Positions 10,837 to 21,161 of a stretch of DNA of 48,082 nt are shown piece by piece. Positions within the stretch are counted from its first letter, which is position 1, and every line of letters starts with the position of its first letter. The notes beneath the pieces were generated by a model that did not search any database, was not told where the DNA came from, and saw only the letters and a list, made by a program, of their open reading frames with translations. The position numbers and the translations under genes were made by a program. The DNA comes from Gammaproteobacteria bacterium LSUCC0112 (lineage in GTDB: Bacteria > Pseudomonadota > Gammaproteobacteria > Pseudomonadales > Pseudohongiellaceae). The stretch lies in the NCBI GenBank assembly GCA_004535785.1, contig SPIB01000002.1:560260-608341 (forward strand), in the 5' to 3' direction.

Positions 10837-13800
10837 ATGAAAATCAAAAAACTATCGACACTTGCGCTCAGCATCGGTCTGATCGTTGGCACTGTGAGTG
10901 CCCCGCAAGTGTACGCGCAAATGACGTCAGCGGCCGCTGGCGGTCGTGTATTGAGTGCCCAGGGTGCGCCGGTATCCGGTGCGCAGGTTGAAATCGTGCA
11001 CATACCGACCGGCACTGTCAGTCGTCTGACCACTGACGCTGAGGGTCGTTTCAGTGCTCGTGGCCTGCGTGTTGGTGGTCCATACCGTATTGTCGCCACC
11101 GGCAACAATCTGGAAGCATCGCTGGATGGTCAGTACTTTGAGCTGACAGATACCTCGGCACTGGAGTTGATATTGGCGTCCTCTTCCAGTGTTTCCGTAG
11201 AAGAAATCACCGTCACTGGCTCCAGAGTCGGCAGCCTGTTCGACAGCAGCCGCATGGGCAGTGGGTCAGTTGTAGGTCGCGATCAGATTGAAGCGCTGCC
11301 GTCGATCGGCCGAAATATCCAGGATTACATCCGCACAGATCCGCGTATTGCACAAACAGACAAAGAACGCGGCGAGATATCTGCTGGCGGCCAGAATACA
11401 CGTTTCAACAATATCCGAATTGACGGTGTATCAACCAATGACGCATTTGGTCTGGAGTCCAATAACCTGCCAACGGCTCGTCAGCCCATCAGCATCGACT
11501 CCATTGAATCCATCAATATTGCATTGACCAACTTTGATGTGTCCCGATCCGGCTTTACCGGTGCCAGCGTTGACGCAGTAACCCGTTCTGGTACCAACGA
11601 GATCACAGGGACTGTTTACGGTGTGTTTGGTGACAGCGACTGGACAGGTAAACGTGATGGTCAGCGTTTTACCGGCTTCCAGGATGAAAGCACCATGGGT
11701 TTCACCATTGGCGCGCCTATTATCAAGGATCGGTTGTTTGTATTTGGCAGCTATGAAACATTCACCCGCTCTGCAGCTGCCCCAATATTTGGTCCTGCCG
11801 GTTCAAATGCCCCGCAAATCGTTACTGGTATCACAACCGCCAACATTCAGGATGTACAGAATATTGCTCAAAACGTATGGGGTTTTGATGCCGGCAGCTT
11901 TGAAGCGCCCGCAAGCCTCGATACCGAAATAGAAGACCTGCTGCTCAAAATAGACTGGAATATCAACGACCAACACCGCGCCAGCTTCCGGTACAACTCA
12001 ACAGAACAGGTTGAGCCCTTTTTGCGTAATTTCGGGGCGCGTCAGTTGTCGTTATCAAGTTTCTGGCACAACAACATCAAGGAATTCGAAAGCTTTGTTG
12101 GTCAGTTGTACAGCGATTGGTCACCTAACCTCTACACAGAGTTGTCAGTCAGCCGCGCTGACCAGTCCTCATTGTGGGACATTGGTGAACCGTTGCCTTC
12201 TATTCGCATCTGTCTGAATAGCGCCACCTGCTCCGGTGCCGATGCCTTGTGGATTGGTAGTGAGCGATTCCGTCACGTCAACGAACTGATTACCCAAACA
12301 GACAACGTGACGGGTGCTGCGACTTGGTACAACGGTCGCCACGAAATCAAATTCGGCGCGGAATACCAGTCACAAGATTTGTATAACCTGTTTGGACGCG
12401 ACCAGTTTGGTGTGTACGATTTCTACGGCATTGAAGCATTCCGTCAGGGTCGTCCGGGTTCCTACTCTCTTTTCTATCCAACTCAGGGCGATGTACGCAC
12501 ACGCGCTGCGGAGTGGACACTTGAAAACATCGCATTTTTCATTCAAGACACCATTGACCTGACCGACACGCTGAACATTACCGCAGGTGTTCGTCTTGAT
12601 ATCCCCCGCACCAATGATATCCCGTTGTTTAACGCGGGCGCCTCAACGGCGTTTGGTCTGCGTAACGACTCAACCGTCAATGGCAATCGCCTGATGCAGC
12701 CACGACTGGGTTTCAACTGGCAACCAGAGATGGCGCAACGCACACAGGTTCGTGGCGGTATTGGCTTGTTTCAGGGCATTGCTGCCAACGTCTGGTTATC
12801 CAACCCGTTCTCTAATAACAGCGTGAACCAGGGTGCAATTACCAGTAACAACCCGGCGGCAGATGGCATTCTGTTCAGCCCGGATCCAAACAACCAGCCT
12901 GGAAGTCGTCCGCCACCCGGACAGGGCGGTATCGTTGACTTTGTCGACCCGTCGCTGAAGTTGCCTTCTGCCTGGAAAGCCAACCTCGCGGTTGACTACG
13001 AACTGCCATGGTATGACATGGTAGCGAGTGCAGAATTGGTTATGACCGAGGTCCAGGAAGGTATTTTCTATGAAAAACCCAACCTTGGTGCGCCGAAAGG
13101 CACAACCCCGGATGGACGTCCTCACTACTGGACAACAACGGTACCTGGCGTGTTTACAGGCGCCTCTTCTCAAGCAACAGCCAACAGAAATCGTGCTTAC
13201 AGTGTAGACACAACCATCGCTCGCCCCACCAGCAAAGGTGACGGTGAACAGCTGACACTGAGCCTGCAAGGTCGCCCGGACTACAACTGGTCATGGGGTG
13301 TGGCGTATACCCGCACCAATGCAACTGAAGTGAATACCCTGACCAGCTCGCAAGCAGCGAGCAACTGGAATAATGCAATACGTGCCGATCGTAATGCTGA
13401 CGTCGCGGAGAAATCTGCTTATGCCATCAAAGATCGACTCACCGCGAGCCTGAACTATCGCAAAGAGTTCATCGCCGGATATGAAACCAGCTTTGGTCTG
13501 TTCTTTGAAGCGCGCAGTGGCAAACCGTTCACCTACACGTTCACCAACGACGCAAACGGCGACGGCCGCTCCGGTGTTGATCCCTTGTACGTTCCTGCTG
13601 CACCGGGTGACGTCATTTTCACCGGCGGATCTGCGATGGAAGCCGCGTTTTTCAACTACCTTGACAGCCAGAAATATTTGGCACGCGATAAAGGTGGTAT
13701 CGCAACCGTTAACGGCGCACAGGCTCCTTATGTACGTCAGTTTGATCTGCGTATTTCACAAGAGTTTCCGTTTATACAGGGCAGAAAAGGCGAAGTCTGG

Positions 13801-14025
13801 TTCGATATTGCCAACCTGGGCAACCTGTTGAACAAGGACTGGGGCGTCATTCGTGAAGTAGGTTTCCCCGGTGGCTCCGGTGTTGCACGCTTCCAGGGCA
13901 TTGACCCTGCATCAGGAAAGTACGTTTACTCATTCAACCAGAATGATATCCGTGACCTGACCCTGCGTGATAACCGTGGTGAATCTCGCTGGTCCATGCA
14001 GATGGGTGCACGTATCAGATTCTGA
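10837..14025 (+). CDS. Oar-like TonB-dependent outer-membrane receptor
   Basis: A TonB-dependent receptor of 1062 residues. A Sec signal (MKIKKLSTLALSIGLIVGTV, ending YAQ) is followed by a carboxypeptidase-regulatory-like beta-sandwich at about 35-120 (GGRVLSAQGAPVSGAQVEI, TTDAEGRFSARGL). The plug begins near EEITVTGSRVG and the 22-strand barrel runs to the C terminus, which ends in Phe (GARIRF) as outer-membrane proteins do. This resembles the Oar/TonB group that imports large or peptide-like ligands; no substrate is evident. CTAGGAGACACA gives a strong ribosome-binding site. The gene is monocistronic, with a terminator just downstream. Confidence 0.93.
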   Translation: MKIKKLSTLALSIGLIVGTVSAPQVYAQMTSAAAGGRVLSAQGAPVSGAQVEIVHIPTGTVSRLTTDAEGRFSARGLRVGGPYRIVATGNNLEASLDGQYFELTDTSALELILASSSSVSVEEITVTGSRVGSLFDSSRMGSGSVVGRDQIEALPSIGRNIQDYIRTDPRIAQTDKERGEISAGGQNTRFNNIRIDGVSTNDAFGLESNNLPTARQPISIDSIESINIALTNFDVSRSGFTGASVDAVTRSGTNEITGTVYGVFGDSDWTGKRDGQRFTGFQDESTMGFTIGAPIIKDRLFVFGSYETFTRSAAAPIFGPAGSNAPQIVTGITTANIQDVQNIAQNVWGFDAGSFEAPASLDTEIEDLLLKIDWNINDQHRASFRYNSTEQVEPFLRNFGARQLSLSSFWHNNIKEFESFVGQLYSDWSPNLYTELSVSRADQSSLWDIGEPLPSIRICLNSATCSGADALWIGSERFRHVNELITQTDNVTGAATWYNGRHEIKFGAEYQSQDLYNLFGRDQFGVYDFYGIEAFRQGRPGSYSLFYPTQGDVRTRAAEWTLENIAFFIQDTIDLTDTLNITAGVRLDIPRTNDIPLFNAGASTAFGLRNDSTVNGNRLMQPRLGFNWQPEMAQRTQVRGGIGLFQGIAANVWLSNPFSNNSVNQGAITSNNPAADGILFSPDPNNQPGSRPPPGQGGIVDFVDPSLKLPSAWKANLAVDYELPWYDMVASAELVMTEVQEGIFYEKPNLGAPKGTTPDGRPHYWTTTVPGVFTGASSQATANRNRAYSVDTTIARPTSKGDGEQLTLSLQGRPDYNWSWGVAYTRTNATEVNTLTSSQAASNWNNAIRADRNADVAEKSAYAIKDRLTASLNYRKEFIAGYETSFGLFFEARSGKPFTYTFTNDANGDGRSGVDPLYVPAAPGDVIFTGGSAMEAAFFNYLDSQKYLARDKGGIATVNGAQAPYVRQFDLRISQEFPFIQGRKGEVWFDIANLGNLLNKDWGVIREVGFPGGSGVARFQGIDPASGKYVYSFNQNDIRDLTLRDNRGESRWSMQMGARIRF

Positions 14026-14048
14026 TCCGGTACGTGTTTTGTAAAAGG

Positions 14049-14074
14049 CGGCGCCTCCGGGTGCCGTTTTTTTT
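14049..14074 (+). terminator. Rho-independent terminator of the TonB receptor
   Basis: A stem CGGCGCC/GGTGCCG (seven pairs, one G-T) with a TCCG loop is followed by eight T residues, 23 bases after the receptor stop codon. Confidence 0.9.
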
Positions 14075-14082
14075 GGGACTTT

Positions 14083-14979
14083 TTAGTCTCGGCAATTGCC
14101 GGCTTTTCCATACCCTGCGGACATCGCCGCCTGTTCGGTTTCAAAGCTTACCCGGTTATGCTCTGCCACCTGCGTGTAGCCCGGGCAGCCTACAGACAAG
14201 TGGTAAATGTTACTGTTGCGATTGCCGCGGATTAAAACTGCATTTTCAGCATTGGCACGCAACTCCCACTGCAACTCGCCCGTCACAAACGGGTTGTTGT
14301 GCCCCATGATCCTCGCAATGCGTTGATCACGCTCTTCCTCCCATGCAGTGACCGGGTACAGTGCGTGCCATTCAAGGTAACGACGCTGCAAGTTCTCGCT
14401 CAGCACTAATCCATACCGGTGATGCATGTAAAAATAAATCCGGGCTACCTGCCCTTTCACTGCGTCTCGTGGCTCGGCAATGCGCCGTGCGGAATCCACC
14501 TCAAATTCGCAGGCACCGTATTCATGAGGGGCGCCTGCAATTTCATCAAAATGATAGTTGGATCGATCCGCGTTAATTTCGCCCAAGGCCGGCACAATAT
14601 TGTGCAAATCAGCTTCCATGGCATTAAACACGGGGTCTGTGCGATTGCAGTTTTCACGCCCGCCATGTCGCCAACATTGGCGCGGTTGTCCAAACACAGA
14701 GGCTGGTAGAACGTGTTCCCATTCTGTTCTTGTGGCACGCGCCAGCTGCGCACGTACCTGATAGCCGCAGCTGGCTGGCTCAATCAGTCCACCCGACTCC
14801 CCTGTCCACTGCCAGGCACATTCACAATAAAAATCACCAGCGTTATTTCTGTCGTGATAAACATAGTGTCGAAGGTCTGTGCGTGCCTGATCAAAGGTCT
14901 GTGGCGGCTCTTTAAAAGAGCAGGCACACAGCACAAGTAAACCAGCAAAAAACAGAAACCTGACGCTACTGATTGTCAC
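14083..14979 (-). CDS. Endonuclease I (EndA/Vvn)-type nuclease lipoprotein with Ada-like C-terminal segment
   Basis: A predicted extracytoplasmic nuclease of 298 residues. The N terminus (VRFLFFAGLLVLCAC) is a lipoprotein signal. The endonuclease I domain follows, with the His-Me-finger motif TEWEHVLPAS and the metal-binding stretch DLHNIVPALGEINADRSN. Multiple cysteines suggest disulfides, as in periplasmic EndA/Vvn nucleases. The last ~50 residues (RGNRNSNIYHLSVGCPGY ... MSAGYGKAGNC) look like the truncated Ada-type zinc-binding segment sometimes appended to exported nucleases. It probably degrades external DNA or RNA for nutrients. The start is GTG with no clear ribosome-binding site, so the exact start is uncertain. 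Confidence 0.88.
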   Translation of the reverse strand: MTISSVRFLFFAGLLVLCACSFKEPPQTFDQARTDLRHYVYHDRNNAGDFYCECAWQWTGESGGLIEPASCGYQVRAQLARATRTEWEHVLPASVFGQPRQCWRHGGRENCNRTDPVFNAMEADLHNIVPALGEINADRSNYHFDEIAGAPHEYGACEFEVDSARRIAEPRDAVKGQVARIYFYMHHRYGLVLSENLQRRYLEWHALYPVTAWEEERDQRIARIMGHNNPFVTGELQWELRANAENAVLIRGNRNSNIYHLSVGCPGYTQVAEHNRVSFETEQAAMSAGYGKAGNCRD

Positions 14980-15046
14980 GCTGTCACGCTACTTAACCCA
15001 TTCCACAGACAGCGGTTCTTGATTTGGCAAAAAAATTCTCCATCAC

Positions 15047-16354
15047 TCACTCCATTGGCAGATTGGAGTAGCGTTGATAGAAACGCTGATACAACGCTTG
15101 CTGATTCCCGAACAAATCGATCAGACGCCCCTGAATAAAGGCTTCTTGCAATTGATTGGTGCGCATATCCAGCGCATCACCACTGGAGATAAAAAAGGTG
15201 GCATCTTTACCGGTTTCCAATGTGCCAACACGATCATCAACACCCAGAATTTCAGCATTGTGCCGGGTAATCATCGACAACGCTGTCTCCCGATCCAGTC
15301 CGTAACCAGCTGCAGTACCCGCAAAAAAGGGCAGGTTTCGTTGAGAATCCAGCGCCGTCTCGCCGCCGCCGATTCCAACCAGAATACCTGATTCATGCAA
15401 TTGAAACGGCACTTTGAACTGTTCGTCCACATCAAACCATTCCTGCGCTGGTAATGCATGGACCGACTCGTAGATAACAGCCACTGACTCTGCGACCAAC
15501 AGATCTTTAACCTTCAGTGCATCGCGACCACCAACCACCACTAATTCTGGCACCCCATAACTGCGCGCAAACTGCACACTGGCAATCATGTCGCGCGCAT
15601 CATTGGCATGGATAAACAATTTTGACTCACCACTGAACAACGATTGCATCGCCTGAAGATTGAGATTGAGTGGCGTCCCGTTGTAAGTCCGGGCATCCTG
15701 AAAAAGCCGGTTCAACATCTGAACCATCGATGCATAATCCGGATTGTCCCGATTCTCAAACACACCTGTGGTGTCATTGCGTTGACGCACAGTTCTTGCC
15801 GGCCATGTCATATGCATGGCAGCATCCGCCTTGAGCAAGGAATCCTCCCAGTTCCAGCCATCCAGTTTGAACACACTGGAGCGGCCGGAAATCATACCGC
15901 CCTCTGGCGTCACACCAGCAGTCAGAATGCCGTTAAAACGAAACGTTGGAATCAGCTCAGAATCTGTATTGTAGGCGATAGCAGAACGGACACTGGCATT
16001 AATATCCCCGGTTTCGGTTACATCATTGGTTGCACGAAGATTGGCAACCTCAAGCAATCCCAACGATGTGTTAGGCAATATAAACCCGGGATAAATATGC
16101 AAGCCTTGCAGATTTATTAACTGGTGATTAAAAAACTCCGAGCGATTGGCATCTGTGCCAACATAGGTTATTACGCCTTTATCAAAAGCCAGAACGCCGT
16201 TATTGATGACTGTGCCATCACCCACATGGATAATCGCGTTGGTAATCGCAATCGGGTCTGCCTGATCAGGCGCAGGCGTTGGCACCCATGCTAGTGTGAC
16301 CGGTACGGCAGAAATCAACAGGGAAGTCAGTAGAACAGCGGTAAATTTGCGCAT
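15047..16354 (-). CDS. Exported amidohydrolase-fold protein lacking the metal HxH motif
   Basis: A protein of 435 residues with a signal peptide (MRKFTAVLLTSLLISAVPVT) and the shape of an imidazolonepropionase/prolidase-like amidohydrolase: ITNAIIHVGDGTVINNG at the start and a typical tail, GVDDRVGTLETGKDATFFI. Where the family has HxH after its first barrel strand, this protein reads YPGFILPNTSLG, so those two metal ligands are absent. A His in KLFIHAND is retained. I infer a catalytically dead or altered partner. The ATG has AGGGGAG upstream and lies five bases beyond the stop of the larger amidohydrolase gene, so the two are cotranscribed. Confidence 0.85.
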   Translation of the reverse strand: MRKFTAVLLTSLLISAVPVTLAWVPTPAPDQADPIAITNAIIHVGDGTVINNGVLAFDKGVITYVGTDANRSEFFNHQLINLQGLHIYPGFILPNTSLGLLEVANLRATNDVTETGDINASVRSAIAYNTDSELIPTFRFNGILTAGVTPEGGMISGRSSVFKLDGWNWEDSLLKADAAMHMTWPARTVRQRNDTTGVFENRDNPDYASMVQMLNRLFQDARTYNGTPLNLNLQAMQSLFSGESKLFIHANDARDMIASVQFARSYGVPELVVVGGRDALKVKDLLVAESVAVIYESVHALPAQEWFDVDEQFKVPFQLHESGILVGIGGGETALDSQRNLPFFAGTAAGYGLDRETALSMITRHNAEILGVDDRVGTLETGKDATFFISSGDALDMRTNQLQEAFIQGRLIDLFGNQQALYQRFYQRYSNLPME

Positions 16355-16358
16355 TGGA

Positions 16359-19298
16359 TTACTCCCCTTTTGCCGCAGTAATTTTCGAAATGATGCGAGC
16401 TCTTTCGCTGACAATATCACGCCGCAACTGCTGATCACGCTCACGGTCAAAATATGCGACACCGTCAACCCAAGTGGTTAGTGCCAAGGCATATACCGAC
16501 AAAGGATGATCATTCCAAAGCACCAGATCCGCGTCTTTGCCTACACGGATACTGCCCATGCGATCGTCGAGATGCAGCAGTTTTGCCGGGTTCAACGTCA
16601 CCATTTTTAAGGCATCCGACTCACTGACACCGCCATACTTCACTACTTTGCCGGCTTCCTGATTAAGGCGACGTGACATTTCAGCATCATCAGAGTTGAG
16701 TGCAACCACCATACCCGCCTGTTGCATCAACGCTGCGTTGTACGGTATCGCCTCGCGCACTTCCCACTTGAACGCCCACCAATCCGAAAACGTCGAGCCC
16801 CCGGCACCGTGTGCAGCCATTTTGTCTGCAACCTTGTAACCTTCCAGAATGTGCGTGAATGTATTGATGGTGAAGTCGAAACTGTCTGCCACATGCAGCA
16901 ACATATTGATTTCGGATTGCACATACGAATGGGCTGTCACATAACGTTCCCCATTGAGCACTTGCAACATTGCGTCATTCACCAGATCTCGTCTGGGTGC
17001 GATTGCATTGCGCCGCTGCGCTGCTGATAAGGCATTGTAAGTATTCCAACGTTGCTCGTATTCCAGCGCTTGACTAAAGGCGTCCATAAACACCTGCTCA
17101 ACGCCCATCCGTGACTGAGGGTAGCGAATAGAAGCCGGGTTCGTGCTGCGTTTAACGTTTTCGCCCAGCGCAAACTTGATAAATTCCGCACCGTTCTCAA
17201 TACGTAGTCCCTGTGGACCGAGCCCCCAACGCATTTTGATTAACGACGATTGTCCACCGATAGGGTTGGCTGAACCATGTAATTGCTGAGCAGCAACCAC
17301 ACCACCGGCCAGATTCCGGTAAATATTGACGTCCTGTGAATCAACAACGTCTCGCATACGCACCATGCTAGAGTTGGTAGCGCCTTCATTGATTGCAAAC
17401 AGAGCGATGTGGGTATGCTCATCAATGATACCCGGCGTCAGATGCTTGCCCGTGCCATCCACTTCCAGCGCATTACCGGCATCCAGATTGTTGCCCACGG
17501 CAGCAATTTTGCCGGCACGCACTAACACATCGGTTTGAACAATGCCGGCATCTTCATTGGTCCACACGGTAGCGCCACGTATCACAAAATCTTGCTGAAC
17601 AGGCAATGACTCACTGCCATAGGCAGCAAACGGATACAGCACGGGAGATGGCAATGCATCAGTCGCCTCAGCAACTGATGTTGTTTCGTCTACAGGCGCG
17701 GGCAAATCTGCAACGCGGGTCAGTTGCCAGTTGATGGCGTCTCCCGTGGCGGTCAATCCACTGCCCTGCCATCCGGTGTCATTTGCCCATCCACTCAGGC
17801 GCGTGCTGCCGGCATCGCCTGCTACACTCACGTTGAGGTTTATCAGTTCAGGCGTCAACGTCAGGGTCAGAGTCGCCCCTTCAAGGGCTTCGCCACTGTT
17901 AGCATCAATCAGTGTGCCTTCAGCTTTGCCGGCTTTAAAATCAATATTTACAACAAGGTTGCGGTCACCGGCACGCAATTCATAGCGGCCCCGGTGCGAC
18001 TCCTGACTGTTGGCGAGCACAAAGCGCTCACCCTGCACCCAATTTTCCAACAATCGGGTGCCATCTTCAAACAGAGGACCGGACGTCACCAGCAGATTGG
18101 CTAATCGGCCAGCTTGCAGACTACCAATCCGATCACCCACCCCCAACAGTTCGGCGGGGATGCGAGTCAATGCAGCGATGGCAACCTCAGCCGGCAATCC
18201 ATTACGCACTGCCCGCCGGACGTTTTCATGAAACTTTTGCTCGGCGCCCGCACTGGTGATCGCAAACCGGATACCCTGCTCGTTGAGTAACCGCAGATTG
18301 AACGGTGCCAATTCCCAGTGTTTTAGATCCGCAAACGTCACATCGTCCGCAACAAAAGGATCGGCTACATCAGGTGCCTCCGGGAAGTTCACCGGCACAA
18401 TCAAACTGGCGCCGGTGGCAGCCAGCTCTGGTGCGCGTTGATAGGCATCATTGCCAGTTTTTATCAGGTACTCTGTACCAAACTCTCTAGCAACTTCATG
18501 CAAGGTCAGCGCCTGCTGCCAATTGGCGACCTCCATGACTTGTGGTAAGGACCGATTTTTTATCCAAGCCTCCAACGACTCGTCCACAAACGGGCGAGGA
18601 GAATGTTGCTCAAACCACTGGGCATCGAGGTAGGTTTGTCGAAGCAACGCAATAGCACCCATTAATGACGAGGGCAGTGACTGACGCGAACTGCCTTTGC
18701 TCAACGAGTAGTGCGCTGCGGCGTCTGCCAACAAGACTGACTCATTGGCGTTTTTGCTGCCCAGTAACACCAGACTGGACGTGCCTCTGGCGATACCGTC
18801 AGCGCGCACACTCAGCACCGAGGTAAAGCCCAGTTTACGGAGCTCCTCTGCGCGTTGTGGGTCAGGTTTGAACTCTTCTACCGCCCGGTAATGGGCACGA
18901 ATAGCATCGTTGGCATTGTAGGCCAATCCACTGGACGCCAGCACTTCGGCTCCACCACCGGGAGTGGGGCGACCTGGCGCCGGCACACCATAACCGGTGT
19001 TTATGTCGATCAGACCCGGGTAAAGATAACGTCCCGTCAAATCGATAACAAAATAACCTGCGGGTATTGTGTCCGTAGACAAAACATCCGCAATCACACC
19101 ATCATGAATCAGCAAGGTGCCATTCTCGAGCGTTTGACCGTCGGGCAAATAGATCGTTGCACCGGTCAGCGCCAGCGCTTCGTTACGATTGTCCGCGATG
19201 CCGTTGGGTCTTGCGGTTTCTTGCGCCAGCAACACAGATGATGTCGCAATCAACACCGCCAGACTCACAACAAAACGTCTGATCAGAAATATCACCAT
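16359..19298 (-). CDS. Exported tandem amidohydrolase (degenerate N-half, intact C-half)
   Basis: A protein of 979 residues with a signal peptide and two amidohydrolase-like halves. In the first (~40-430) the metal motif position reads LYPGLIDINTGYG, with no HxH. A linker rich in beta-strand (~450-540) follows. The second half has LTPGIIDEHTHIALF (HxH near residue 630), a candidate carbamylated Lys (FIKFALGEN), two His (VTAHSYV, FTHILEGYK) and the catalytic Asp (ALNSDDAEM), so it should be an active metal-dependent hydrolase. Family members include Xaa-Pro dipeptidases and imidazolonepropionase-like enzymes; the substrate is unknown. The ATG with GGAG eight bases upstream is preferred over a TTG seven codons earlier. 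Confidence 0.88.
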   Translation of the reverse strand: MVIFLIRRFVVSLAVLIATSSVLLAQETARPNGIADNRNEALALTGATIYLPDGQTLENGTLLIHDGVIADVLSTDTIPAGYFVIDLTGRYLYPGLIDINTGYGVPAPGRPTPGGGAEVLASSGLAYNANDAIRAHYRAVEEFKPDPQRAEELRKLGFTSVLSVRADGIARGTSSLVLLGSKNANESVLLADAAAHYSLSKGSSRQSLPSSLMGAIALLRQTYLDAQWFEQHSPRPFVDESLEAWIKNRSLPQVMEVANWQQALTLHEVAREFGTEYLIKTGNDAYQRAPELAATGASLIVPVNFPEAPDVADPFVADDVTFADLKHWELAPFNLRLLNEQGIRFAITSAGAEQKFHENVRRAVRNGLPAEVAIAALTRIPAELLGVGDRIGSLQAGRLANLLVTSGPLFEDGTRLLENWVQGERFVLANSQESHRGRYELRAGDRNLVVNIDFKAGKAEGTLIDANSGEALEGATLTLTLTPELINLNVSVAGDAGSTRLSGWANDTGWQGSGLTATGDAINWQLTRVADLPAPVDETTSVAEATDALPSPVLYPFAAYGSESLPVQQDFVIRGATVWTNEDAGIVQTDVLVRAGKIAAVGNNLDAGNALEVDGTGKHLTPGIIDEHTHIALFAINEGATNSSMVRMRDVVDSQDVNIYRNLAGGVVAAQQLHGSANPIGGQSSLIKMRWGLGPQGLRIENGAEFIKFALGENVKRSTNPASIRYPQSRMGVEQVFMDAFSQALEYEQRWNTYNALSAAQRRNAIAPRRDLVNDAMLQVLNGERYVTAHSYVQSEINMLLHVADSFDFTINTFTHILEGYKVADKMAAHGAGGSTFSDWWAFKWEVREAIPYNAALMQQAGMVVALNSDDAEMSRRLNQEAGKVVKYGGVSESDALKMVTLNPAKLLHLDDRMGSIRVGKDADLVLWNDHPLSVYALALTTWVDGVAYFDRERDQQLRRDIVSERARIISKITAAKGE

Positions 19299-19443
19299 TG
19301 GTAAACTCCGATGAATCAAGGCAAAAAGCCATCATAGAAGTTTGTTGGCCAGAGTTCAAAAAAAACCGCCTGTTGGCCAAGGATCAGCTTTCAACAGGCG
19401 TAAAAACGACATCCCTACTGCTTACGTGCGGTCTGTAAATTGA

Positions 19444-20988
19444 TTAGCCAGAAAACTGGGACACCATCTCGCGAAGCGACGTCACATCGGTCACCAGCCG
19501 GTTACTCGCCTCCGAGGTCAACGTTGATGCCTCACTGGTTCTTTCAGAATGCGTCTGGATGTTCACCAGATTTCGAGTGACTTCCTCAGCCACGGCACTT
19601 TGCTCCTCGACAGCTGTTGCAACCTGAAACGTCATATTTCGGATCGAGGATACTGCCTGACTGATACTGTTGTACGAACTGCCTGCCTCGTTATTAAAGT
19701 GCACACACTGCTGGGCCTTATCCTGCGCCTCGGCAATACTGGTGATGCAGGTCCGGGTGCTGGACTGCACTTTATTGATCAAGGCCTTGATTTCCACAGT
19801 GGATTTTTGGGTGCGACTGGCAAGCGTGCGCACCTCATCAGCGACCACCGCAAATCCACGACCTTGCTCGCCCGCGCGCGCTGCTTCAATCGCGGCGTTT
19901 AATGCCAGCAAATTGGTTTGTTCAGCGATACTGTTGATGACCTCAACAACCGATCCGATGGCCGTGCTGTCCTGCCCAAGTTCCTGCACCAGCTGGGTGA
20001 TTTCATCGATGTTTTTCGCCAGCAAGTTAGTGGCAGACTGACTTTGTTGAATCGAGGCATGTCCCTGATTCACACTGAGTTCAGCTTCTTCTGCCGCAGA
20101 CGACGTGTTGGTTGTATTAGACGACACTTCATTAATTGCGCTGGACATCTCGGTGACCGCCGACGATACCGAGGCCAACTCAGCTTGTTGACGTTGTATC
20201 GCGGCGTCTGTTGCCCGTACTGCCTGCGCAGAGTGGTTGGCAATATCGGTCAATCGATTGGATGACTCCTCTACCCGAGTCAAAATTGTGTCGATTCTGG
20301 ATTTATTAAACTTCAGGGCCAGTTCTATCCAGCCTAGTTCATCCGTTCTGCCGGTATAAACTGCGCGGGCAACAGGATCCGAGGTAATCGCCTGACATTT
20401 GTCCAACACGGCATTCAGCTGGCTCGACAGCACCAGATTGACTGCCAAACCTGCGGCCAACATGGCCAATGCTGCCATTAACTTGACTACGGTGGATTCT
20501 ATCGGCAGCAACATCATAGTAATGGCCAACACTCCGCTGAGCAGTTGCGCAATGTGTTGTTTCTGTCGCCAGCTGACCAGCGACTGCAAGCTGACACGTG
20601 CGCCGGACACCAGCTTCCGGTAGAGCGAGATGGCATTGTCAACATGAGTTTCTTCAGGACTGACTCTTACAGATTGATAACCCACAACCTGTCCGTGTTC
20701 CTGAACCGGCGTGACGTAGGCATCTACCCAGTAGAAATCACCATTTTTGCAGCGATTTTTGACCATGCCCATCCAGGCATTGCCTGACTGAACAGTTGAC
20801 CAAAGTGATTTAAACGCCTCTTTAGGCATCTCGGCATGCCGCACCAGATTGTGCGGCGAGCCTATCAGTTCCTGTTCCGAAAAACCCGAAATATCAATAA
20901 ACTCCTTATTGGCGTAGGTGATGTAACTTTTAAGATCGGTTGTGGATACCAACTTTTGACTCGAACTGAAACGACGTCGTTGTGACAT
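19444..20988 (-). CDS. PAS-domain methyl-accepting chemotaxis protein (Aer-like)
   Basis: A chemoreceptor of 514 residues. An N-terminal PAS domain (~1-110: [20 protein letters not shown], then [14 protein letters not shown]) resembles the FAD-binding Aer sensor, though cofactor binding is not shown. Two membrane segments follow at about 145-190 ([20 protein letters not shown] and on), then HAMP-like and long helical regions. The conserved hairpin tip reads [20 protein letters not shown]. There is no large periplasmic domain, so sensing is probably cytoplasmic (energy, redox or oxygen). The ATG (MSQRRRFSS) has AAGGATC upstream. No che genes lie nearby, so it would plug into an array encoded elsewhere. 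Confidence 0.92.
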   Translation of the reverse strand: MSQRRRFSSSQKLVSTTDLKSYITYANKEFIDISGFSEQELIGSPHNLVRHAEMPKEAFKSLWSTVQSGNAWMGMVKNRCKNGDFYWVDAYVTPVQEHGQVVGYQSVRVSPEETHVDNAISLYRKLVSGARVSLQSLVSWRQKQHIAQLLSGVLAITMMLLPIESTVVKLMAALAMLAAGLAVNLVLSSQLNAVLDKCQAITSDPVARAVYTGRTDELGWIELALKFNKSRIDTILTRVEESSNRLTDIANHSAQAVRATDAAIQRQQAELASVSSAVTEMSSAINEVSSNTTNTSSAAEEAELSVNQGHASIQQSQSATNLLAKNIDEITQLVQELGQDSTAIGSVVEVINSIAEQTNLLALNAAIEAARAGEQGRGFAVVADEVRTLASRTQKSTVEIKALINKVQSSTRTCITSIAEAQDKAQQCVHFNNEAGSSYNSISQAVSSIRNMTFQVATAVEEQSAVAEEVTRNLVNIQTHSERTSEASTLTSEASNRLVTDVTSLREMVSQFSG

Positions 20989-21161
20989 GATTATTTGATC
21001 CTTAATGGAAGACGACCATAGGTCTACGATCAAGATATCGGCACTCGCTTACATAAACTGTAGGGCTTTCCTTACGACTTTTAATAAATATTGGTCTATT
21101 TTAAACTTTTCGAAAATTTGACAGTGCCCGTGCAGGGCAAGATCGCGGACTGGAAAGGCTC

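Noticed and set aside
12796-13269. 157-codon minus-strand ORF within the TonB receptor
   Set aside because: Cys/Arg-rich shadow translation opposite a conserved barrel.
21040-21161. LexA box upstream of the SRAP gene
   Set aside because: No CTGT-N8-ACAG-like dyad; only an AT palindrome and a weak 5-base hairpin were seen.
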